In this document: piece after piece, positions 56,982 through 64,000 of the stretch
Layout of the letters: every line of letters starts with the position of its first letter
How positions within the stretch are numbered: the first letter of the stretch is position 1
From: Erinaceus europaeus
Lineage: Eukaryota > Chordata > Mammalia > Eulipotyphla > Erinaceidae
Direction: 5' to 3'
NCBI RefSeq assembly: GCF_950295315.1
Contig: NC_080164.1
Location: 106,167,587 to 106,231,586, forward strand
Length of the DNA stretch: 64,000 nucleotides
The notes under the pieces: model-generated
What the model was told of the DNA's origin: nothing
The model's input: the letters and a program-made list of their open reading frames with translations, nothing else
Database searches by the model: none
Program-made: the position numbers and the translations under genes

Positions 56982-57274
56982 CTGGGTGAGGAAGTCCTCC
57001 TGGGAACACAGCTGGTCAATAAGACTCAGGACATCCGTGTCCAGGGGCTGTGGCAGGGGTGTCCCCTCCACATCCATGTCCTGGGCAGCCCCCAGGGAGG
57101 TCTGCAGGGGAACTGGGTGGCTGGGTGGCCTCTGAGATTTGTGTGGCTTCCTGGGGGCAGCCTGAGTCTGGAGACCAGTGTGGAGGTTACAGCCTGAGAG
57201 GCTATCAGAGAGGCTCTGCATCCGCCTTCATCCATGTCAACTTCTGCATCTCCTGGGCCTCAAGCTCCAAGAAC
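56982..57274 (-). pseudogene. NUTM2: NUT-like remnant, third exon (293 bp, frame break)
   Basis: Acceptor CTCTCCCCAG and donor CAG|GTAGGC are intact. The exon begins FLELEAQEMQKLTWMKADAE in the frame dictated by the previous exon, which stops at TGA at 57205-57207. The rest of the exon reads PRKPHKSQRPPSHP and then DTDVLSLIDQLCSQEDFLTQ in a frame shifted by one base, and this second frame is the one continued by the next exon. The shift therefore lies between the two blocks, at about 57130-57225. No intron-like GT...AG that would repair it is obvious. Confidence 0.8.
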
Positions 57275-57635
57275 CTGGGGAGAGGGGGACAGTGCTGGGG
57301 GAAAACTGGACTGGTGGGGGCAGTCAGGCTGAGGGAAGGACTACCTGAACTTGGGAACACATCTGAGGGACAATTGGACTGGGAGGGGCTTGGGGTCAAC
57401 TTGGACTAGAGGCAGATGGGGGAGGAGCTCTCTAGAATGAAGAAGAGCAGGCCTAGTGAGACCCCCCCAGATCTTTCTGTCCTCAGCTGTCCATGTCTGG
57501 GATCTGTGAGATTTGGGAGATAGGTCTTGTACTAGGGGCCCACACACTCTAGACTGAGGGATCTGTTGCCTCTGCCACATGCTATCAGCACCCAGCCTGT
57601 ACTCCTAAACTCCTCAGCTTGGGCCCCTAACTCAC

Positions 57636-57752
57636 CTCACGGCTATCTCATGGAAGGCCAATCTCTCAGAGGCTCCTGTGTGCCCCCATTTCTTCAACCC
57701 TCGCTTCAGGCCCTCCTCCAGAGACAGCGTGGGCTCCCGGTGGGCCAAGGAC
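57636..57752 (-). pseudogene. NUTM2: NUT-like remnant, second exon (117 bp)
   Basis: Acceptor CTGTGCTCAG precedes 57752 and donor GTGAGT begins at 57635. The exon is open throughout and reads SLAHREPTLSLEEGLKRGLK, then KWGHTGASERLAFHEIAV. This is the conserved 'LEEGL...W' block of NUT proteins. The first base completes a Leu codon with the previous exon, and the last two bases complete an Arg codon with the next one, so phases agree on both sides. Confidence 0.85.
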
Positions 57753-58125
57753 CTGAGCACAGGGCTGGGAGACCACTATCACTCAGTCCTCCCCTCCAGA
57801 GCCCTCCCCCAAAACAGTTCCCCCTGTCCCTCTCCAAGGAGGAGCTCCCCACACTGTCCCCAGGATGTCCTGCAGGGTCTGAGCTGAGGATGGAGGGACA
57901 CAGTATCCAGGTCCATCAGGGGAACTGTATAGGAGCTGGGGAAGCCCTGAGACCTGAAGGAGGTGACAAACTGTAGAGAGACTTGCATGGAGACAGGCGT
58001 GCAAGGGGATACTGGGAACAGAGAGTCAGCCCTCAGCCTGCTCTGTCACACCAGAGCCAGGAGGGAGTCCCTCAACTAAGCTGTCTGGGGCCCTTTGGGG
58101 TCCAGGGCCCTGTGGGAACACTCAC

Positions 58126-58476
58126 AGAAGGAAGCAGGACAGGGCCGCAAGGTCCTGCCTCTGGGGCAGACGGGTCCACACCAACTTCTTGAATCTTTGC
58201 CATCTCTGGTAGTTGTCACCCAGGCTCTGAGGGTCCCTTAGGCCATCTGGGGGGGCTCCAGGCATGGGGGTGGCCAGGTAGGGCTCTCTGGCTCCCTGGG
58301 CAAGGCTGGCATAACCACAGGGACCCCAGCAGGGAGGGCTTCCCTGAGCAGCTGGGGCAGAGGCTGTTCCATGGGTGCCTGAGGAAGGAGGCTTGGGGTA
58401 CACAGAGGCAGTGCCTTAGCTGGGCTGATGGAGGAGTCCAGGACCATGTCCAGGTCTGGAGCCAGTATAGGAGACA
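58126..58476 (-). pseudogene. NUTM2: NUT-like remnant, first recognisable exon
   Basis: The minus strand has a pyrimidine tract and ACAG acceptor just before 58476, and an exon ending CT|GTGAGT with the donor at 58125-58124. The first two thirds is a proline-rich reading frame (SPILAPDLDMVLDSSI...) that closes at TAA at 58238-58240. The end of the exon, in another frame, carries GDNYQRWQRFKKLVW and LAALSCFLL, the typical NUT motif before the next exon. One extra C in the run of seven C near 58251-58257 would join the two frames, so a 1-base loss there, or a homopolymer error in the assembly, is the simplest reading. It ends in phase 2, matching the next exon. Confidence 0.8.
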
Positions 58477-59080
58477 CTGTGGGACAAAGGAGGGGTGTGT
58501 GGGTGGGACTGGGTCACCTGAGCCTCTCAGTGCCCTTCAATCTGTGGGCATCAGCTAGGACTCTCCTCACCCAGGGGCTGTGTCCACTCCAGAGAGAACC
58601 AGTATCTCTGACCTCTGCCCTTCTCCAAACCAGGCAGCCTCTGAGTGCCCTGACCCCTCTGAGGACACTCTGTCCAGAGCTGACTCAGGGCTCTGTGGGC
58701 TCCACCCAGGTGAGCTGTCCTGTGCCCAGGATCCCCCTTCCTGGACTTCACCCAAACTGCCTGTCTGTGGGTTTCTCTCTGGAGCTCAATGTCTAAACTC
58801 CACCCCAAATAGGCTTACCTCCTTCTGGAAACATCTCCAGAGACTTGGGTCCTGTCTCCCAAGTCCTAGCTGCCCACAAACCACACCAATAAAGTCAGCA
58901 GAACAGAGTGAAGGGCAACCTGCTCCAACAGCTGCTCAGCATCCAAGTGGAGGCTGTGTGCATTTGAATTTAAACTGTGGAAGGATGCACCCCCAACATT
59001 CCACAGTGGGGGAGGGGCCCTGGACAGGGGTGCTGGGTGGGAGGGGTATTCCATGGGGCTCTTAATGCTGACTCTTTAGT
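58477..59080. other. Sequence upstream of the NUT-like exons
   Basis: About 600 bp between the first recognised exon and the D repeats. Two overlapping minus-strand frames (58551-58808 and 58567-58755) do not match the NUT N-terminus that I know, and no clean donor leads into the 58476 acceptor. It is either intron, or a diverged 5' exon that I cannot identify. Confidence 0.45.
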
Positions 59081-59084
59081 CACT

Positions 59085-59935
59085 GTCAGATGGGTCCTCA
59101 AATTGGGGCAGCTTGGAACATTCCTACTCATGACCACAGAATGTGAGCTCAGATCTATAGGGCTACAGAGGTCATATAGACTCCTAAGCTGAATATGGGC
59201 CCCAGAGCAGATCAAATTGATGGGGTTTACAGTCACCAATATTTATACAACTTTCCCATATTCGGGAGTTACTCTATTCCCATATCCAGCTTTCTGCTTC
59301 TTTTTCCAGCCATGACATCACTTCCCCAGACAATTACATAGATCCACCTGCATATTAAATGTACTGCTCAGGAAAACAAACAAACAAAAAAACAAAAAAC
59401 TAATATAGTCTTGGGATCCATTTAATATAACAAAAATAGGCCTACTAATTATCTACATATCTAGACCCCTCGCAACTCTTCATCTGAACTATTGCAGCCT
59501 ATAGGTTCATTAGTCAACAGTTTTTATGGCTCTACATATTAACTCTCTTTTCAGCCACCAGGTTCCAGATATTAACATGATGATGACACCTGGACATCCC
59601 TGGGTAGATGACCCTCCCAATGTCTCCTGGAGCCCCACTTCCTCAGAACCCCACCCTACTAAGAAAAGAGAAAGACAGGCCAGGAGTATGGATCAAACTG
59701 CCAAAGCCCATTTTCATTGGGGAAGAAATTACAGAAGCCAGACCTTCCACGTTCTGCACCCCATAATGACCCTGAGTCCATACTCCCAAAAGGATAAAAA
59801 AAATAGGATATCTATCATGGGAGGGGATGGGATTTGGAGTTCTAGTGGTAAAACTTGTGTGGAGTTATACCTCTCTTATCCTATGGTTTTTGTCAGTGTT
59901 TCCTTTTTTATATATAGAAATTTTTAAAAATGGAA
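59085..59935 (+). mobile_element. D element, sense
   Basis: 'tcatgaccacagaatgtgag', 'ggggtttacagtcaccaata', 'ccaggttccagatattaaca', 'tatcctatggtttttgtcag' and a short A-rich end. It contains a 133-codon frame (59526-59927) that is decayed or absent in sister copies. Confidence 0.78.
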
Positions 59936-61320
59936 ATATTGGAAAGACTATAGGATAAGAGAGGTACATTCTCACACAGTGTCTACCCCCAAAACTCCAT
60001 ATCCTATCTCCATCCCCACCTTGATAGCATCCTTATTCTTCATCTCTCTGGGAGCTTGGATCCAGGGTGCTTAAGGTGGTAGGTCTGGCTTCTATAACTG
60101 CTTCTCTGCTCAACATGGGCATTGGCAAGTCGATGCATAGTCCCAGCAGTCTTTCTCTTTTCCTCCTGGGGCAGGGCTCTGGGGAGGCATGGCTCCAAGA
60201 CACATGATGGAGTCCTCTGCCCAAAAAAGTCAGGGTAGCATCATGGTTGCATACCTAGTGGTTGAAAAAGAGCTAAAATATAAAGCAGACATATTTTAGT
60301 TGTATTTCAAAGGTCCTGTGGCTATACAGGGTTTTTTTTTTCCCTTGAGCTTGAAATGTGATATGCAGGTGGATCCTAATTTTTGTCTGGGGAGATGTTA
60401 TACATGGCTGGGAAAAGGACCAGAAAGCTGAATCTGGGAAGAGAGTAGCAAATATGGAAAAGGGGTATAAATATTGTTGACTGAAAACCTCATCGATTTG
60501 ATCTGATCTGGGGCCCATATTCATCTTAGGAGTCTGTGTAACCTCTGCAACCTTATAGATCTGAGCTCACATTCTGTGGTCATGAGTAGGAATGTTCCAA
60601 GTTGCCCGAATTGTTGGCATGCATGAGACCCCTTCTGTTTCATTTGTTTTAAATCCTCCCTGCTTAACACTATTCTATTTACATAACCACTGCATTCTAT
60701 TTACATACCCACTGTTAACAAGCACCACCCTCCCTCCAGGGCATTGGTGGTTCAGTGATAGGATTCTCGCCTGCTCTGCCCCCTCCTTGTCACACTCTGA
60801 TTTTCACCAGTCACTTTTCTCTCCACCCTCTCTATGTCACATCCTGTTTCCACCCTACTTGGCAAGTATATATAAAGACAGCATTGTGAGTTTTAGGGTA
60901 CTTTAGTTTAGCTTAGCTCAGCTGAGATTGTGCTGCGTCCTACATGAATAAAAAGATACTGCCTACAGCTCAACCATGAGTCCCTGGTCATCTGTTACCC
61001 GCCTGTGAAGCCAGCCCGGCGAAAACAACACACCCGAATTTCACGACCCATCTTCCTCAGGTATAGCATAGAGTATGTTGTCCAGCCTCACTTTAGAGGA
61101 TGGAACATTTTCTACTCTGCTCTACCAAGTTGAGGGCCAGGTCCTATGGGGATCCACAAAAGGGTCTGTTTTGTTGTTCCTCATACAGATGATCAGTAAC
61201 AATGGATTTATTCGAGGTGTAGGCCCATCATGTCTGTTTGGGAATCTCAGGACTCCCTGACGAGGGCCCCAGCTGATGGGGTGGCCTGACAGTGACTAAA
61301 GAATCATCATTAAGGTATGG
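59936..61320 (-). mobile_element. D element, antisense, interrupted by an LTR-1
   Basis: 59.936-60.611 kb and 61.033-61.32 kb together give one antisense D body ('aaatattggaaagactatag', 'gacctctgcaacctta' resp. 'gcgacccatcttcctcagg' order, 'tgttgttcctcatacagatg'). The LTR-1 lies between. It faces the sense copy at 59.1-59.9 kb tail to tail and the one at 61.3 kb head to head. Confidence 0.75.
60612..61032 (+). mobile_element. LTR-1 solo LTR, sense, TATA-bearing variant
   Basis: TGTTGGCATG start, 'cttggcaagtatatataaag' (TATA-like), AATAAA at 60946-60951, 'ctcaaccatgagtccctggt' and a CA end. Flanked by cccgaat at 60605-60611 and 61033-61039, taken from D sequence, so this LTR is younger than its D host. 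Confidence 0.85.
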
Positions 61321-61324
61321 CAGC

Positions 61325-61792
61325 CTACTAGCTATCTACAGAACTGATAGACCCCCCCCACCCCCATCTTCACCTAGCTTGGATTCATGATTAGTGAACA
61401 ACTTGTTTGGCTTTTATGTTAACTCTCTTTTCAGCCACCAGAATCCAGATGCTAGCATAATGCCAACCAGACTTCCATGGACAGATGCCCCACCAATGTT
61501 TCCTGGAGCTCTAATTTCCCAGAACCCTGCCGCACTAGGGAAAGAGGAGACAAGCTGGGAGTATGGTTCGACCTGTCAATGCCCATGTTCAGCAGTAAAG
61601 AATTACAGAAGCCAGACCTTTCACCTTCTGCATCCCCCAATGAACATGTCTCCATACTCCAAGAGGTTTAAAGAATAGGAATACTATCAAGGGAGGGGAA
61701 TGGGATACAGAGTTTTGGTAGTGGGAATTGTATGATGTTGTACCCCTCTTTTCCTATGGTTCAGTCAATGTTTCCTTTTCATAAATATTTTT
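61325..61792 (+). mobile_element. D element, sense (duplication copy 2)
   Basis: 'cctactagctatctacagaa', 'caacttgtttggcttttatg', 'ccagatgctagcataatgcc' and 'tcctatggttcagtcaatgt'. Orthologous in position to the 53.47-53.95 kb half-copy. Confidence 0.78.
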
Positions 61793-61797
61793 TTAAA

Positions 61798-62016
61798 TTT
61801 ATTTCAGAAAGGAGACATCAACAAGACTGTAGGATAGGAGAGGTACAACTCCACACAATTCCCACAACCCAGTCTCCATATCCCATCCCTTCCCCTGATA
61901 GCTTTCCCATTCTCTGTCCCTCTGGGAGTATGGACCCAGGGTTATTGTGGGTTGCAGAAGGTGGAAGGTCTGACTTCTGTAATTGCTTCCCCGCTAAACA
62001 TGGTCGTTGACTTGGT
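61798..62016 (-). mobile_element. D element 3' fragment, antisense, specific to copy 2
   Basis: 'cagaaaggagacatcaacaa', 'acccagtctccatatcccat' and 'aattgcttccccgctaaaca'. It splits the A-rich tail of the preceding D copy, so it inserted after the local duplication or in one copy only. Confidence 0.75.
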
Positions 62017-62064
62017 GGTAAATAAAAAAATTTTTTAAAAAATTGAGAATCCATTGTTTCTGTG

Positions 62065-62285
62065 GTTATTTTTTTGATGTTTTTATATTACAGAGAGAAA
62101 TTTAGAGGAAGTAGAAGATAGAGAGGGAGAGAAAAAGAAAAAAAAACCTGCAGATCTGCTTCACTGTTTGTCCAAAGACCCCCCCAGCAAATGGGGAGCC
62201 CGGGCCTAGAACCAGGATTGCTTGGGTCCTTAAGCTTCCTATCATGTAAACTTAACTGTGTGTGCTACTACCCTAATTCCCAAAA
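62065..62285 (-). mobile_element. SINE-A, antisense (in duplication copy 2)
   Basis: Duplicate of the 53.99 kb SINE, with its own small differences such as a C run near 62179-62185. Confidence 0.8.
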
Positions 62286-63004
62286 TTTATCTCAAGACAA
62301 TAAAGCCCATATACTACGAACCTACAGCTAATGTCCTATTCTACATTTATAAAACACAATATCTGAAATCTTGAACAGGACGCTATGGTACATTATCACA
62401 AATTTCATTGCATGTGGTGTTAGAGGTTTTAGCCAGAGCAAGTAAACATTCACAAGAAATAAAAGGAAACACATCTGCAAAGAGGTGACACTTTCCTTCC
62501 AGTAGACTGAAGATGTCACCTGTAGCAACTCTGCAAGTTGTGCTGACATCAGGGGTGAGAAGAGGAAGGGGTAGGAAAGAAAACAGAGGACCTTCTGGGT
62601 GTCTTGGGGGTTAGTGAAAAGGCCCTGGGGTCCCCAGAAAGATGAGGAAATGTGAGAGAGTAGGCAGGCATGGCTGGGTGTCCTGGGCTGATGCCCCAGG
62701 CCCAGCATCAGGAGCCCCCAGATTGGCCTCTGCCTGGCTGGGAAGTGGCACCCCCTGTTGGTGGGTGAGCAAGGCTCTGGGGTTCTTGTTAGGGTGACAG
62801 TGGTGAGGTTTAGCTCGGGACTGTGCTGACAAATAGGGCCAGGTCACATCTCACTGCAAGAGCACAGACATGGAGGGTCTTTGTGCAAAGTTTTCATGAG
62901 TCCCCAATGTGCTTCAGCTGTCAGAATAACTCCCTGCAGGGCAGGGTCAGGCACCTTGGGGTGTCGGAGGAAGCTTGTGTATGTTTGTGTTTTGATGCTA
63001 TTTA

Positions 63005-63207
63005 GTTGGATAGGACAGAGAGAAATGGAAAGAGGAAGGGAAGACAGAGAAGGGGAGAGAAAGATAGACACCTGCAGACCTGCTTCACCGCCTGTGAAGT
63101 GACTCCCCTGCAGGTGGGGAGCCGGGGGCTCAAACCAGGATCTTTACACAGGTCCTTGTGCTTTGTGCCACATGCGCTTAACCTGCTGTGCTATGGCCCG
63201 ACTCCCA
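63005..63207 (-). mobile_element. SINE-A, antisense, specific to copy 2
   Basis: Well-preserved SINE ('ggataggacagagagaaatgg' to 'gcccgactccca') with a clear B box. Absent from copy 1 at 54.89 kb, where about 55 bp of L1 3' end occupies the site instead. Confidence 0.88.
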
Positions 63208-63425
63208 TGATTACAATTTCTTATCTCTCTGTGGTAGGTGTCCAAAGAACACTGTTACACTCTGCCCCCAGTAGTTCCTTTTCCACCATCATAAACCAGT
63301 ACACAATGCAAGCCCCCTCACCCTGCTCCTCCTTTCTTCCCCAGTGTCTGTCCCTTGGTGTGATATACCCTCCCCAGCCCAAGTTTCACCTGTGTTTTCT
63401 CCTATCATTGCTTCTTAATGAAAAC
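63208..63425 (-). mobile_element. L1 3' end, antisense (copy 2, 3' tip lost)
   Basis: Duplicate of the 54.9 kb element. Its terminal part, about 55 bp including the tail, is missing exactly where a SINE-A abuts it. Confidence 0.6.
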
Positions 63426-63685
63426 AGTGAGTGAGGGAGGGAGGGAGAGAGGAAGGGAGGACACATCCTCTCTGCCCTGTTTTCACTGTTGTCAAAGTTC
63501 TCACACCAGCTGTGTCCAGGCTGGTAATGGGTCCGTAAGGGGCTGATGTCCCCACCATTTACTGGGTTATCTTTGCTCTGCTCCTGGGAGCACCTGCCCC
63601 TCTGACAGAGACCCTTAAAGGGACCCTCCTCCTGTTCCTCTAGGCTCCCCAAGAGGCTTGGTCATCATTGTCACACAAAATCACC

Positions 63686-63691
63686 TTTAAT
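63686..63691 (-). promoter_or_regulatory. Candidate ATTAAA polyadenylation signal, NUT copy 2
   Basis: Same hexamer and flanks as at 55443-55448, within the duplicated 3' flank. The gene body it would serve is outside the window. Confidence 0.35.
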
Positions 63692-63790
63692 CCAGTTGGG
63701 GTCCCTCCACCACCACACCCTCCCTCTGTAGGCCATCCTGCACCCCACCTATAAGTAACCAGTCAGAACACCCAGTGATGCATAGAGGGC

Positions 63791-64000
63791 CAGGCTCCAC
63801 AACAGGTTAAGTTCAGATGGCGCCAAGAACAAGGATACAGGTTTGAGCCCATGGTTGCTCAACTGCAGGGGAGTGGCTTCATAGGCGGTGAAGCAGGTCT
63901 GCAGGTGTCTATCTTTCTCTCCCCTCTCTTTTTTCCCCTCATCTCTCAATTTCTCTCTGTCCTATCCAACAGCTTCGACATTAGTAACAACAACAACAAT
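63791..64000 (+). mobile_element. SINE-A, specific to copy 2, cut by window end
   Basis: Begins right after 'ggccaggctcca', where copy 1 continues as unique NUT 3' flank. Runs through 'gtgaagcaggtctgcaggtgtc' and the CT body into CAACAA repeats at the last base. Confidence 0.85.

Larger units (their letters stand above)
55903..58476 (-). pseudogene. NUTM2: NUT-family (NUTM2-like) gene remnant, five exons
   Basis: Seen: five blocks on the minus strand, each bounded by AG/GT splice sites, with exon phases that agree. In order they read the NUT-family core: DNYQRWQRFKKL and LAALSCFLL, then LAHREPTLSLEEGLKRGLKKW, FLELEAQEMQKL, DTDVLSLIDQLCSQEDFLTQ, FLEEVLSPDPELDLSTLAKE, and a C-terminal LPSLAFLLASPHSLLPPG. 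Family knowledge: NUT proteins (NUTM1, NUTM2 group, formerly FAM22) are disordered mammalian proteins expressed mainly in testis; NUTM1 is a chromatin regulator of spermatids. Breaks: a frame change in the first recognised exon near a run of seven C, a frame change in the third exon, and an in-frame TAA in the last exon with homology continuing for about 110 codons. No N-terminal exon is recognisable before the repeats at 59.08 kb. I infer a pseudogene. The NUTM2 versus NUTM1 assignment rests mainly on the short C-terminal region and is less certain than the family. Confidence 0.85.
61330..63790. repeat. Local duplication, copy 2
   Basis: Partner of 53.47-55.57 kb, offset by about 7.9-8.2 kb. 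It carries three changes absent from copy 1: a D fragment inserted near 61.80-62.02 kb, a SINE-A at 63005-63207 that replaces about 55 bp of the L1 3' end, and a SINE-A beginning near 63791. The NUT-like exons of this copy should lie beyond the right edge of the window. Confidence 0.8.

Noticed and set aside
56483..57409. Plus-strand frames over the NUT-like exons
   Set aside because: They are shadows of GC-rich exons read on the wrong strand; only the minus strand has splice sites and family motifs.
58551..58808. N-terminal exon of the NUT-like gene
   Set aside because: The two frames there overlap each other, lack recognisable NUT N-terminal sequence and have no donor in a phase fitting the 58476 acceptor.
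59526..59927. 133-codon frame in a D element
   Set aside because: Equivalent positions in sister D copies are broken, and the frame has no family motifs.

Overview
The window is mammalian nuclear DNA made mostly of transposable elements, very probably from a hedgehog (Erinaceidae, such as Erinaceus europaeus). Three things support this. There are many tRNA-derived SINEs of the hedgehog ERI type. There are L1 LINEs of several ages. At 50.6-51.9 kb there is an internally deleted Vingi-like LINE, and Vingi has been reported among mammals only from hedgehogs. The species call is an inference. I see no bacterial, plasmid, CRISPR or operon features.

Names used below are local labels. SINE-A is the young ERI-like family, with Pol III A and B boxes, a CT-rich 3' body and a CAACAA/AATAAATA tail. 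SINE-B is an older relative, recognised by 'cttcatgagtggtgaagcag' and a 'ctatccaataaataa' tail. SINE-C is a second tRNA-like family ('gcctgaggct...cccaggttcaatcc'). D is a long interspersed element I cannot classify: at least 14 copies, a fixed A-rich 3' end and variable 5' ends. LTR-1 and LTR-2 are two solo-LTR families of old endogenous retroviruses; target duplications are 6 bp where they can be read (6-7 bp in one LTR-1 copy). I found no retroviral coding sequence.

Layout. 0-14 kb: SINEs, microsatellites, a 5'-truncated antisense L1 (4.1-5.5 kb), an older antisense L1 split by a D copy (6.3-9.0 kb) and nested D elements (11.6-13 kb). 14-19.7 kb: one long sense L1 whose endonuclease region is deleted and which carries two SINE insertions. 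20-34 kb: mostly unique AT-rich DNA with SINEs, an inverted pair of LTR-1 copies (22.6-23.2 kb) and a 1.5 kb D copy. 34-50 kb: LTR-1 and LTR-2 solo LTRs, one inside an old L1, a near-perfect 110-bp inverted repeat (42.6-42.9 kb), old L1 3' ends and a possible L3/CR1 fragment. 50.6-51.9 kb: the Vingi element with its target-site duplication. 52-62 kb: D copies in alternating orientation.

The only protein-gene homology I recognise is on the minus strand at 55.9-58.5 kb: five exons of a NUT-family (NUTM2-like) gene. All visible splice sites are intact and exon phases agree, but there are two frame breaks and an in-frame stop, and no N-terminal exon was found, so it reads as a pseudogene. Its 3' side (53.5-55.6 kb) is repeated at 61.3-63.8 kb. 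This implies a tandem duplication of roughly 7.9 kb whose second NUT copy would lie just past the window end. The two copies differ by later SINE and D insertions, which orders the events.
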